A stretch of DNA of 64,000 nt from Alphaproteobacteria bacterium GM202ARS2 (GCA_014323835.1 JACONH010000005.1:1-64000), one strand, 5' to 3'; numbered from the stretch's first letter, positions 7,891 through 15,868 are shown. Notes: generated by a model not told the origin, from the letters alone. Made by a program: numbers and translations.

Positions 7891-8727
7891 TTACGTTTTT
7901 GTTGACTTGCCAGGGCTACCACCAAAAAGAGTTTCGAATCCCTGATGAACACGGCGCAAGGTTTCCGGGTCTTTGTCTCGCCAGTAGGCAGGGCTTGCCA
8001 CCATTTTACGTAAATGCTCTCTGTCCCGTGCCGGTGTGCTGGCATCACGTCCCAGTTGCAGCGATGGCTCTTTGTTGGTCATCATGCTGTGAATGGCAAT
8101 GACTCCGTCAGCACTGCGGGTTAAGGCATCGTACGTTGTCGGGTCGAGGTTTTTCTCGCCCCATGCGATGAGCTGCTTGGACGTAGCATGCCATTTGTCT
8201 TCGCCGCCAAAGTGCTGGATGAGTCGTTGCCGTTCGTTTTCGCCATGAAACTGGGCAGCAGCCCACTCCACCATCGGCACAAGCTTTTCTTTTGCCAAGC
8301 TATAAACCAGCTGTGCCTGTTTTTGCGTAAAGCCCTCTTTGTGAAGCAAGGCATTGACGTCACTATCGCTGTCGAAGGGCTTGCCATCTATGGTGATAGC
8401 GTAATCGTCCGCTTTCTCTGGCACACCCAATCGTTGATAGAAGGCGCGTTTGCTCTCGTCACTGGCATCCGCACTTGGCAGCTCCACCATATTTTCTTGC
8501 CGTTTTTCCAGCGCACTGTAGGCTTGTGCGAGGGACTCCCACAACGGCGTTTGCTTGTCGGCATCCCAAAATGCCTCTGGCACATACGGCGGGCGACCAT
8601 CCTGTTGGTCTTGCTCGGGCGTATCATCGGTGCGGGCATCCCCGGGGGCATCCGTGCGGGCATCCGCGGGAGTCTGCTCCCCTGAGGTGGACGTGTTCGT
8701 CTCGGTCATAGTGTCTTGTTTTGCCAT
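7891..8727 (-). CDS. phage capsid assembly scaffold protein
   Basis: A 278-residue acidic, helical protein between the portal-side genes and the capsid, the standard place for a scaffold. The N-terminal 60 residues are low-complexity (Thr/Asp/Gln/Pro, with ADARTD repeats); the region after PPYVPEAFWD (about 50-59) is more ordered, with the YxxLGVPEKADDYAI block typical of podoviral scaffolds. The ATG at 8727 was chosen because AGGAG precedes it by 7 bases; an in-frame start 33 bases upstream lacks this. Confidence 0.8.
   Translation of the reverse strand: MAKQDTMTETNTSTSGEQTPADARTDAPGDARTDDTPEQDQQDGRPPYVPEAFWDADKQTPLWESLAQAYSALEKRQENMVELPSADASDESKRAFYQRLGVPEKADDYAITIDGKPFDSDSDVNALLHKEGFTQKQAQLVYSLAKEKLVPMVEWAAAQFHGENERQRLIQHFGGEDKWHATSKQLIAWGEKNLDPTTYDALTRSADGVIAIHSMMTNKEPSLQLGRDASTPARDREHLRKMVASPAYWRDKDPETLRRVHQGFETLFGGSPGKSTKT
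8630..8670 (-). repeat. 12-bp minisatellite in scaffold gene
   Basis: Three 12-base units on the plus strand (GTGCGGGCATCC, a variant, then an identical copy) plus a partial fourth. They are in frame and encode the ADARTDAPGDARTDD segment of the scaffold N-terminus. Confidence 0.7.
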
Positions 8728-8737
8728 TGTATGTCTC

Positions 8738-8959
8738 CTATGGTTGGCGTCCTCGTGCAATCAATGCACGCAAATGGGCAACGAGAAAACGTTGCCCTTC
8801 TAGGTGTCGTAGCACTCGACAGGGGCAATCTGCTGCCAGCACACGCCGATACGTCAACGAATCGAGATAGTGCAGCATCTGCTCGCCATCGTCACTACTG
8901 AACAGGCGCGCGGCTAGACGTGCCATGTCTTCAGGCTTCGAGCGGGTGGGGGTGGTCAT
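8738..8959 (-). CDS. Bbp19-like small phage protein
   Basis: A 73-residue protein matching the Bbp19 family pattern: ARLFSSDDGEQMLHYLDSLTYRRVL (about 18-42) followed by LRHLEGQRFLVAHLRALI. Members sit beside the portal gene in many podoviral and siphoviral genomes; their role is not settled. It overlaps the portal stop by 4 bases and precedes the scaffold gene by 10 bases. Confidence 0.65.
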   Translation of the reverse strand: MTTPTRSKPEDMARLAARLFSSDDGEQMLHYLDSLTYRRVLAADCPCRVLRHLEGQRFLVAHLRALIARGRQP

Positions 8960-10515
8960 GAGTCCTCCTCTTTTTGTTGGGTTGCTTGGGCAACGTTGGC
9001 GACCGCCTCAGCTGTCGCCACATCCTCCAGTAGTCCTTGTGCTCGGTCTTGCTGGATCTGGCTCACCATCAAGCTGCCGGGCACACCGAGTCGTTCTCCT
9101 AACCAACGAACAGTGGCACCCATATTGACGGCAGCCATAGCCGTCTGCCCCATGCCAGCCACGGTTTCCAGCCACAGCAAGACATCATGGGCATCAGTGC
9201 GCCGCTGTGCCCTTGCCAAAGGCGCGTGATACATGACCTCGACCAGTTGGCCGTCCACACGGATAGACTCGACTTCGCCGCGGCGGCGCAATATCCCTAA
9301 GGCGCGCCGCACCAGCGGGGCTAACAGCTCATTCTGCAAGCGACCATAGGTTGCTCCCAACAAACGAGACAAATCCGCCGTGCGCTCTAAAACTTCCGTT
9401 GCCGTCATACGAGAACGATTGGGCGGGCCCAAACGATCCGCCAACAAAGCCTGACGGATGCGCTCACGCAAATCCTGCAACACCAACTGCGATACGTCAA
9501 AACGCCCCGGCGCCTCCAAAGGTGTCAGACCACGAGAGCCAACCGCCTTAGGAATAATCGTACCCGGCACAAGACGCACATTGGACGGATTCAAAACGCC
9601 ATCGTCTTCCGCCTGCCAAATACCCGTCACAGCGATACTGGCATTCTTCAAAATCAGCTCGACAACTTTGTTAGCCGTCTTGATTTCTGGCAACGCCTTC
9701 ATCACCGGCGAACGCCCATAAAGCTCACCTGCCGTCTTCAGCCAACGAAACGTAATAAAGGGCGACTCATAGAAACGCCCGCGATGGACGATGCCATTCT
9801 CGCCGCCGCTGCCTTCCTCGAAGACCACAACATAATCGTAACCCTCGCCATCCGAACACGGCGCCACCATATCAATCAAAGCCAGACGGGCTTCGCCGTC
9901 ATCATCCTTGGTCTCTGCCTTATAAGACTGAGGCAACACAACATGGGGATAACGCCGATGCAGCTCGCTTGCGGTGACCAATCGCCGCCGCAGAGTCACA
10001 TCCAGTTCGCCCGATGCGCCCGCCTCGAAGACAACATCTCGCAACGGCACACACGTAAAGTGAAATGCCGACGGCGAGCCCGTCGGTGCCTCCTCGAACA
10101 TCAAACAAGCAGTGCCCGCAACAACCAAATCGAGATAACACTGGTGCATCTCAACGGCAAAATTCGAACGGTCAAAATGTGACTGCACCACCATCGATGC
10201 TCGTTGCAAAAGGGTGCTGATACTGCCATCATCCACATCAACACCTTCCTCGCCAACCACGAGACCAAACCACCGCGACCACGGCGGCGTCAAATGCGCC
10301 ATCATGCTCGCTGATAACTGCTCGACAGCATCAAGGGCGGTGCCATCATAAATATGACTGCGGCGCTTGCTCCCTGCTACCGACTGAGAGAAAATCGAGC
10401 GATGCGGCAAGGCATAATCATAACAATCACGCCAATGCCCCTCCCAAACGCCCCGAGCCGCCCTCGCCCGCTGAAAACGGCGGACAACGCTTAATGCCAA
10501 TTCACTTTCCTTCAT
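8956..10515 (-). CDS. phage portal (head-tail connector) protein
   Basis: A 519-residue portal of the T7 gp8/head-tail connector family. The N-terminal WEGHWRDCYDYALPHR (about 24-39) and SAS-MMAHLTPPWSRWF (about 68-83) are characteristic. The middle of the protein carries GELYGRSPVMKALPEIKTANK (about 266-286), also typical. Twelve copies would form the DNA entry ring, with the terminase docking there during packaging. It ends with a 4-base overlap into the Bbp19-like gene and starts 3 bases after the small gene at 10519. Confidence 0.9.
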   Translation of the reverse strand: MKESELALSVVRRFQRARAARGVWEGHWRDCYDYALPHRSIFSQSVAGSKRRSHIYDGTALDAVEQLSASMMAHLTPPWSRWFGLVVGEEGVDVDDGSISTLLQRASMVVQSHFDRSNFAVEMHQCYLDLVVAGTACLMFEEAPTGSPSAFHFTCVPLRDVVFEAGASGELDVTLRRRLVTASELHRRYPHVVLPQSYKAETKDDDGEARLALIDMVAPCSDGEGYDYVVVFEEGSGGENGIVHRGRFYESPFITFRWLKTAGELYGRSPVMKALPEIKTANKVVELILKNASIAVTGIWQAEDDGVLNPSNVRLVPGTIIPKAVGSRGLTPLEAPGRFDVSQLVLQDLRERIRQALLADRLGPPNRSRMTATEVLERTADLSRLLGATYGRLQNELLAPLVRRALGILRRRGEVESIRVDGQLVEVMYHAPLARAQRRTDAHDVLLWLETVAGMGQTAMAAVNMGATVRWLGERLGVPGSLMVSQIQQDRAQGLLEDVATAEAVANVAQATQQKEEDS

Positions 10516-10518
10516 CGC

Positions 10519-10764
10519 TCACCCCCCCAACAAACGCTTGCGCACAAATGGAAAAGAACCATCATCAACGATGCCACTCAATGTCGTGCGCACCAAGCTC
10601 TCAAAGCCACGACTCTTACGGCGCTGCTCAGCAGAACGGACACGCTCCTCACGCTCACGGACAACCTCGTCCTCAACAGAAACCGACGGCACCGAACCAA
10701 CACCAGAAGATACAACCGGCGCAGGACGAATACCCAATACGTGCTTACGCACAAAACCACCCAT
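10519..10764 (-). CDS. small phage protein upstream of portal
   Basis: An 80-residue protein. The pattern of a charged helix (about 30-52, rich in Arg/Glu), then SRGFESLVRTTLSGI and a final RKRLLGG, resembles small proteins that commonly precede the portal gene in tailed phages. The ATG at 10764 was chosen because GGGAGG precedes it by 6 bases; the longer frame upstream runs through the 79-bp tandem repeat and is not convincing. It is the first gene of the operon driven from 10956-10984. Confidence 0.6.
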   Translation of the reverse strand: MGGFVRKHVLGIRPAPVVSSGVGSVPSVSVEDEVVREREERVRSAEQRRKSRGFESLVRTTLSGIVDDGSFPFVRKRLLGG

Positions 10765-10791
10765 CTTAAACCTCCCAAAAAAAAGCTCACA

Positions 10792-10949
10792 ATAATGCTG
10801 AACACAGACGCTTAAGACCTGAAGCTGACTCGAAGTTCTTTCCCAGCCGGTCATCGCGCCTGTGTGCATGATAACGCTGAACACAGACGCTTAAGACCTG
10901 AAGCTGACTCGAAGTTCTTTCCCAGCCGGTCATCGCGCCTGTGTTCATG
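10792..10949. repeat. 79-bp tandem repeat, two copies
   Basis: Two head-to-tail copies of 79 bases (about 10792-10870 and 10871-10949) whose inner 69 bases are identical. They lie between promoter P2 and the first gene of the portal operon, so they form its 5' leader, and they also supply the C-terminal codons of the gene at 10851. Confidence 0.9.
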
Positions 10950-11354
10950 TTTAGGTATATATTCCTTTTTGTCCGCCATGTCAATAAGAAATCGATACAA
11001 TTGCCACGGCGTCATCAACCGCCTCAGGCGAATCCCTAAAATCCGCTTAATGACTTCAACACACGTAAGCATACCGAAAGGAGCCACCTGCCGAGGCGAC
11101 TCCCGCACCTCGACAGGCACAAAGAGCATGCCACAGGAATTCAACCAGCGACGCAAAGACGCTTCATCCACCGACACACACACATCAAGCAGCAACTGGT
11201 GCGATAACGGATCCACAAGAATGAGGGTCCCCTCACGATAAAGAACCAAGCAGCAGTGACGAAAACCCGGCTTAAGCCACCGCAACCACCATAAATCGGT
11301 GTTGTCGGTAAAAAAAACATACCCCCGCCGATAAGGATGGCTTGGCTCGTTCAT
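10851..11354 (-). CDS. phage-region protein, possible permuted papain-fold hydrolase
   Basis: A 167-residue protein. The core has FRHCCLVLYREGTLILVDPL (about 31-50, His33) and then FGMLTCVEVIKRILGI (about 93-108, Cys98) and TPWQLYRFL. A His before a Cys in this arrangement is reminiscent of circularly permuted NlpC/P60-papain enzymes; this is inference only. The last 35 or so residues come from promoter P2 and the 79-bp repeats, so the true C-terminus was probably lost or replaced. The ATG at 11354 has GAGG 8 bases upstream. Confidence 0.5.
   Translation of the reverse strand: MNEPSHPYRRGYVFFTDNTDLWWLRWLKPGFRHCCLVLYREGTLILVDPLSHQLLLDVCVSVDEASLRRWLNSCGMLFVPVEVRESPRQVAPFGMLTCVEVIKRILGIRLRRLMTPWQLYRFLIDMADKKEYIPKHEHRRDDRLGKNFESASGLKRLCSALSCTQAR
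10956..10984 (-). promoter_or_regulatory. promoter P2 of portal operon
   Basis: The minus strand reads TTGACA (10984-10979), a 17-base spacer, and TATATA (10961-10956), with the same spacing as the capsid promoter and the same flanking AGGAATATATACCTAA motif. It lies inside the 3' part of the gene at 10851-11354. Confidence 0.75.
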
Positions 11355-11456
11355 AAAAAAACCTCGCAAAAAGAAAAAAAGAGGGTGACTTTTCCGTCTG
11401 TATGTGTTAATTTTCCTATCATGGCACGCAGAGCCACAGGATTTATCCTCGAAGTC

Positions 11457-11497
11457 TATATATTGTGAAAATAATCTTTTTCAAGGTATATATTCTT
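11457..11497. promoter_or_regulatory. divergent promoter region with operator-like motif
   Basis: On the plus strand, TTGTGA (11463-11468), 18 bases, then TATATA could serve the S24 regulator. On the minus strand, TTGAAA (11484-11479), 16 bases, then TATATA could serve the gene at 11354. The segment AAGGTATATATTCTT (11483-11497) matches the core of the operators at the two phage promoters. Confidence 0.55.
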
Positions 11498-11533
11498 ATT
11501 ATTCTTTAACCGCTTGAATGAAAAGGAGAAAAT

Positions 11534-12166
11534 ATGCTCACTCATAAAGATATCTGGCAAGCAATTGATGATCTTGCCAAGGAGCATGGCTTATCGCCGT
11601 CGGGTCTTGCCAAAAAAGCGGGGTTGGATCCGACTACGTTCAACAAGTCGAAGCGAGAAAACAAGAATGGCAGACCGAGATGGCCCAGCACTGAGAGCAT
11701 TTCTCGTATTTTGAAAGCGACAGACTCGCATTTTTCTGCCTTTGTCTCGGACAAGGAGTCGGCGAAGGGACGAAAGTCCGCTGTTATCATACCTTTGATT
11801 GGCATGGCTCAAGCGGGTAAGGACGGCTATTTCGATGATGGCGGTCATCCCACCGGTTTTGGCGGCGATGTTATTGACTTTCCCGACATTAAGGACAGCA
11901 ATGCCTATGCGTTGCAGATTAGCGGCGATAGCATGTTGCCCCTCTATCGGGATGGTGATATTGTTGTTATTTCTCCTGCCTCTAATGTGCGCACGGGGGA
12001 TCGCATCGTTCTTAAAACCAAGCGGGGCGAGATTATGGCAAAGGAACTGCGCCGTAAAACCAATCAGACCATTCACTTAAAGTCGCTGAACCAGACCTAT
12101 GATGATGTTACCATTCCCACCCATCAGGTCGAGTGGCTGGCGCGCATCATCTGGGCAAGTCAATAA
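11534..12166 (+). CDS. XRE/S24-family repressor (LexA/CI-like)
   Basis: A 210-residue regulator with an N-terminal helix-turn-helix (about residues 5-60, HGLSPSGLAKKAGLDPTTFNKSKR) and a C-terminal S24 autoprotease-type domain: SGDSMLPLYRDGDIVVI (Ser near 135) and GDRIVLKTKRGEIMAKEL with the catalytic Lys near 172. Similar proteins occur as chromosomal genes in many alphaproteobacteria and as phage CI-type repressors. Its position divergent from the phage cassette, and the shared operator motif at 7.85, 10.95 and 11.49 kb, favour a role as the prophage switch that responds to DNA damage. GGAG lies 7 bases before the ATG. Confidence 0.85.
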   Translation: MLTHKDIWQAIDDLAKEHGLSPSGLAKKAGLDPTTFNKSKRENKNGRPRWPSTESISRILKATDSHFSAFVSDKESAKGRKSAVIIPLIGMAQAGKDGYFDDGGHPTGFGGDVIDFPDIKDSNAYALQISGDSMLPLYRDGDIVVISPASNVRTGDRIVLKTKRGEIMAKELRRKTNQTIHLKSLNQTYDDVTIPTHQVEWLARIIWASQ

Positions 12167-12179
12167 GGCTTGCTGCCTG

Positions 12180-13019
12180 TCATTCTGTGCTACAAGGCGT
12201 TGCTGCCTGTTGCTGTAACGGTGCATCATCCATAGGAAGAAGCGTGATTTGTTGCGGGTGAGTCACATCGATAAGCGCACCATTGATTCCTTGTAGCCAG
12301 CCGCGCACACGCACGGCGCGTCCTTCCCACGTTAGAGGCTTGTATCCTTCCTGTTGAAAACGCTTTATGGCTTTTGCCCTGATGCGGATGGTGAAGTCGC
12401 TACGCCAATCGTCTCCAAAATTGAGATAAAGTGTATCACGCACCAACGTTGCCTGGCGCACGGTGCCCGTTACGAGGCGAAACTGACCGATAGCCGCGTC
12501 CGTATGCTCTGCGGTCACCCTAAAGGCGCCCTGCCCGTACTCGGGCAGGGCCCATAAGCCGCGCTTGTGCTCTCGAGCTTGTTGTTCTTGTGCGAGCATC
12601 GCTCGAGCGTAACCCGGGGCGTTGTCCGCAAGGGTATAGACCCACGCCCAGCCTTGTTGCAAGAGTTGCCCTTGCACCCATGCCCCGTCCTCATCACGAC
12701 ACAGATGGGCAAGCAGACGACCATGGCGATCGTGGGAACGCTTGCCGAGATGCAACGTTACATGCTTGTGCGCTACCAGCTTTTCCAGCTGCTCTTTGGC
12801 ACGAACAGCCCCCGCCTCCGCAACAGGATAGAGCTCAGGCGCATTAATCCCCAAAAGACGCACCCGCCTGCTATCATCCAGCACCACCGTGTCGCCATCG
12901 GTAACCTGTTGGACGTAAACACCATCATAGCCTAGGGTGAACGTTGGCTCTGCCCCTGCCCCAGACCCAACCCCTATTGCCGATACCATGATGAAAACAA
13001 AAGCAACCTTAATGCGCAT
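12180..13019 (-). CDS. secreted thermonuclease-family protein
   Basis: A staphylococcal nuclease-like (TNase) protein of about 279 residues with an N-terminal signal peptide ending near GAGA-E. Core motifs: VTDGDTVVLDDSRRVRLLGINAPE (about 39-62), then RSHDRHGRLLAHL carrying the catalytic Arg region and WAWVY. The C-terminal domain (about 165-279), beta-rich, is not part of the minimal nuclease. The start at 13019 was chosen because it begins the signal peptide and overlaps the tsaB stop; the upstream starts add unlikely residues. It would degrade nucleic acid in the periplasm or outside the cell. Confidence 0.8.
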   Translation of the reverse strand: MRIKVAFVFIMVSAIGVGSGAGAEPTFTLGYDGVYVQQVTDGDTVVLDDSRRVRLLGINAPELYPVAEAGAVRAKEQLEKLVAHKHVTLHLGKRSHDRHGRLLAHLCRDEDGAWVQGQLLQQGWAWVYTLADNAPGYARAMLAQEQQAREHKRGLWALPEYGQGAFRVTAEHTDAAIGQFRLVTGTVRQATLVRDTLYLNFGDDWRSDFTIRIRAKAIKRFQQEGYKPLTWEGRAVRVRGWLQGINGALIDVTHPQQITLLPMDDAPLQQQAATPCSTE

Positions 13020-13677
13020 AGGGATTTTTACCATAAAATGCGGTTGTCGTGTGTTTATCACCCTCTTTCATGGGACGCGCCAAACGCGCAGTAGCACTTG
13101 CCTGCGGGTAAAGCACCTTCGGCACACAGACCTCAGGCACCTGTGCCTGCAACACAGGCGGCACCAGTAGGACACGCTCGCCTAAGCTATCAACGGCTTC
13201 TTCCATTGTCTTTTCCGTCATAGACTCCGTATCCCTTATAGCTACGTGAACGACCCCTGCGTCATAATCCTGCTCATAGACTCGTCCTGCCGAAGACGGC
13301 AACAGCACGCGCAAGGCACTTTGTCCATAGCGTTGCCGATACATGAACGCCAGAACATCAAAGGTGCTCAATCCAATAAGGGGACATGCCGCAACAAAAG
13401 CAAACGCATGGGCAGCACTCAAGCCTGCTCGGATTGCCGTGAAAGAGCCAGGCCCGCGGGTCACAGCGACACGCTCGACCATCGGCGCGTCTATTGTGCT
13501 AGAAAAAAAAAGTGCCTGTGTTAAAAGCATGAGTGTCTCGGCAGAACGGCGCATAAAAAAATGACCTGTCGACTGCAACGAACACGCACCGACAAAGCGA
13601 CTGGCAAGAACCTGATTGCCGCGCACGAGAGCCACCGAACAAGCATTGACGCTACACTCCAACCCTAAGATAAGCAT
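13009..13677 (-). CDS. tsaB: tRNA threonylcarbamoyladenosine biosynthesis protein TsaB
   Basis: A 222-residue ASKHA-fold protein, the non-catalytic partner of TsaD in making t6A37 of ANN-decoding tRNAs. Seen: MLILGLECSVNACSVAL at the N-terminus and the family signature TRGPGSFTAIRAGLSAAHAFA near 75-95. It starts at 13677 with GGGAGG 4 bases upstream; the longer open frame lies antisense to the divergent dipeptidase gene and is not used. It overlaps the nuclease start by 11 bases. Confidence 0.88.
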   Translation of the reverse strand: MLILGLECSVNACSVALVRGNQVLASRFVGACSLQSTGHFFMRRSAETLMLLTQALFFSSTIDAPMVERVAVTRGPGSFTAIRAGLSAAHAFAFVAACPLIGLSTFDVLAFMYRQRYGQSALRVLLPSSAGRVYEQDYDAGVVHVAIRDTESMTEKTMEEAVDSLGERVLLVPPVLQAQVPEVCVPKVLYPQASATARLARPMKEGDKHTTTAFYGKNPYAH

Positions 13678-13692
13678 TGCACCTCCCAAACC

Positions 13693-14277
13693 ATGACTGA
13701 TTCCTCTCTGATTCTTATTGCGCCGCCCGCCTACGACATCGATATTCAGTTGGCTTACGCCACCCCCGACAATGTTACACGAGCGGTCATCTATGACCCC
13801 AACAAGGCTCAGGCCTATCTCCACAAGGATGCGGCAGCGCGTCTGCAAACGGCTATCGCCCTTGCGGCACAACAGGGTTTACGTCTGCGCCTTTTCGATG
13901 CGTTCCGTCCACAGAAAGCCCAACAGATTCTGTGGCGGCACCATCCTGACGAGCGTTTTGTTGCTCATCCGAGCAAAGGCTCGCCTCACTCCCGCGGTGT
14001 CGCTGTGGATATAACACTGCTGGATAAACAAAACAAACCCCTCGATATGGGCACACCCTTCGATGATTTTTCGCCCCGCTCCTATCACGGAGCGTCATCT
14101 CTTGCGCCCCGCGCCCAAGCCAACCGCTATCTTTTGCTCGGCATTATGATGTCCGCCGGATGGGACTTGTTCATCAACGAGTGGTGGCACTATCAGCTGT
14201 TCAACAGCACGACCTATCCGCTCATCGATGACAACAGCCCCGCAAGCACCACGATGCTGCCGCGTCCTTCAACCTAG
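13693..14277 (+). CDS. D-alanyl-D-alanine dipeptidase (VanX/DdpX family)
   Basis: A 194-residue M15D metallopeptidase. Zinc ligands and catalytic residues are visible in SPHSRGVAVDITL (about 97-109, SxHxxGxAxD) and NEWWHYQL (about 162-169, ExxxH). FDAFRPQKAQQ (about 69-79) is the conserved Arg loop. No signal peptide is seen, so it is probably cytoplasmic and recycles D-Ala-D-Ala from the cell wall. It is divergent from tsaB and its stop overlaps the convergent nitroreductase stop by 4 bases. Confidence 0.88.
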   Translation: MTDSSLILIAPPAYDIDIQLAYATPDNVTRAVIYDPNKAQAYLHKDAAARLQTAIALAAQQGLRLRLFDAFRPQKAQQILWRHHPDERFVAHPSKGSPHSRGVAVDITLLDKQNKPLDMGTPFDDFSPRSYHGASSLAPRAQANRYLLLGIMMSAGWDLFINEWWHYQLFNSTTYPLIDDNSPASTTMLPRPST

Positions 14278-14858
14278 ACGACACGGCAAGCCTCATCGAA
14301 GGGCGGACGTTCACCACGAGGACGCAGAGACGTCCCATCGCCATAGCCTAAATTACACAACAAGAACGACCGCCAGCTGCTCCCCTGTAAAAAAGCCGCA
14401 TCAATTTTTGCGCGACTAAACCCGCCCATCGGACCACAATCGAGACCCAAAGCACGAGCCACAATCATGCAATACGCCGCCTGAAGACTCGCATTAAAAT
14501 GCGCCGCCTGCTCAGCTTGTTTCTCGTCCGCCTGATAACGAGACGCAAACTTGGCACCAGAAGACGAAACAACAGCCATACGCTCATAAAACAAAATATC
14601 GTAAGCAAAAATCATCGTCACAGGTGCCGATTCCGTCTTAGCCACGTTGCCCTCGCTGAGACACGGCAACAACGTCTTTCTGCCTTCGTCCGAACAAACA
14701 AACACCAGACGCAACGGACAACTATTCGAACTGGTCGCACCCAATGACGCAACCTCATAAAGAGTCCGCAACAACGAGTCCTCGACCCGACGAGCCTGCC
14801 AAACACTATGACTACGCGCTTGGCGAAAAATAAGGTCTAAAAAATCATCCCGTTCCAT
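14274..14858 (-). CDS. nitroreductase-family protein (RutE-like)
   Basis: A 194-residue FMN-dependent oxidoreductase resembling RutE/HadB-type malonic semialdehyde reductases. Seen: LLRTLYEVASLGATSSNSCPLR (about 28-49), the FMN-binding Arg/Ser region; the HFNASLQAAYCMIVARALGLDCGPMGGF segment (about 117-144); and a final LGYGDG. No rut operon surrounds it, so the substrate is unknown. It reads convergently with the dipeptidase gene. Confidence 0.8.
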   Translation of the reverse strand: MERDDFLDLIFRQARSHSVWQARRVEDSLLRTLYEVASLGATSSNSCPLRLVFVCSDEGRKTLLPCLSEGNVAKTESAPVTMIFAYDILFYERMAVVSSSGAKFASRYQADEKQAEQAAHFNASLQAAYCMIVARALGLDCGPMGGFSRAKIDAAFLQGSSWRSFLLCNLGYGDGTSLRPRGERPPFDEACRVV

Positions 14859-14941
14859 ACCACGTTTTCTCCTTCGTCTCGAAACACAAAAGTGCTAATC
14901 TGTCCCAATGACTCTCTCTCCTTCACACACTTTTTACACCG

Positions 14942-15205
14942 ATGACAGAAAAAAAACTACTCGATGATCTCGCTCATCTCGCCCACGGCGCCATGAATGT
15001 AGCCGACTCCCTCAAAGCCGATATCCGCCTCTTCGTCCAGCAAACCTGTGAAGCATGGCTCAAAGACGCACAACCAAACCCCAAAAACGACCTGCACGCT
15101 ATTCGTCAAACCCTCAAGACTCTCCAGAAGCAACAAGACGTCATCCTCCAACGCCTAGACGCTCTCGAAAAAAAACAAGACAAAAAAACCCCTTCCCAAC
15201 GTTAA
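14942..15205 (+). CDS. ubiK: UbiK/BMFP-family ubiquinone accessory factor
   Basis: An 87-residue coiled-coil protein. The N-terminal LLDDLAHLAHGAMNVADSLKADI helix and C-terminal QQDVILQRLDALEKK trimeric coil are typical of UbiK (YqiC), which helps organise the Ubi complex in aerobic ubiquinone synthesis. It precedes ybjN and proC, a gene order that recurs in alphaproteobacteria. After the stop comes an imperfect hairpin (CCAACGT paired with ACGTTGG, 15197-15226) without a clear T run. Confidence 0.8.
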   Translation: MTEKKLLDDLAHLAHGAMNVADSLKADIRLFVQQTCEAWLKDAQPNPKNDLHAIRQTLKTLQKQQDVILQRLDALEKKQDKKTPSQR

Positions 15206-15331
15206 CGACTATATATAGACGTTGGCATTAAAAAAAACACTAAATGTGCTTGCATCGTGCAACAAACAGCTCCATAGTCGGTATGTCGTCGTTGCCCACA
15301 TAAGGGTAACACATCAGACGTTGTTACACAG

Positions 15332-15868
15332 ATGGGTTGTCGGTTTATGTCTTTTTATTATCAACCGCAGAGCACCGAAGCACCAGCCCTTGGTCTTCTC
15401 GATACCCTTGAGGGCTATGCCAGCGAGCAAGGCTGGAACTATCGCCGTGACGACAGGCATGAGCTGATTATGCAGTGCCAAAAACGCTATTGCTTTTATG
15501 GTCTTTATTTTTGTTGGCTTGCCGATAAGCACATTCTGCAGTTTTCCTGTATTCCCGACCTCAAGATACCCGCCCAAGCCCGTACCACTGTTGCCAGCTT
15601 ACTCAATCATATGAATAACTATCTTTCTATCGGCTACATGGGCATGGATGGCACAAGTGGGCTTTTGTCCTATCGCTATACATCTTTATTGTCTCAGCAC
15701 GACCCTGCTGGTTCGTCTTATGACATGCACCCTTTTGGCGAGCTGATTGAGACAGCCCTTTTTCAGTGCGAACGTTTTTATCCTGTTTTGCAGATGGTTA
15801 TCTGGGGCGGCTTACAGCCGAAAGAAGCCATGACCGCCCTGTTACTTGAACCACAGGGTCATGCCTGA
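15332..15868 (+). CDS. YbjN domain-containing protein
   Basis: A 178-residue YbjN-like protein with the alternating beta/alpha pattern of type III secretion chaperone-like folds (residues about 15-165). No signal peptide. Function in the family is unclear; homologues affect stress responses. The start at 15332 has no clear ribosome-binding site, and an ATG five codons later is an alternative. The stop overlaps the proC start (TGATG), so they are co-translated. Confidence 0.75.
   Translation: MGCRFMSFYYQPQSTEAPALGLLDTLEGYASEQGWNYRRDDRHELIMQCQKRYCFYGLYFCWLADKHILQFSCIPDLKIPAQARTTVASLLNHMNNYLSIGYMGMDGTSGLLSYRYTSLLSQHDPAGSSYDMHPFGELIETALFQCERFYPVLQMVIWGGLQPKEAMTALLLEPQGHA

Noticed and set aside
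773-10515. Classical Rhodobacter-type gene-transfer agent
   Set aside because: The portal, capsid and tail proteins are of T7-like podoviral type, not the siphoviral HK97-like set of that agent.
15197-15226. Terminator after ubiK
   Set aside because: A 7-bp stem is present but the loop is long and AT-rich and no T run follows on the plus strand.
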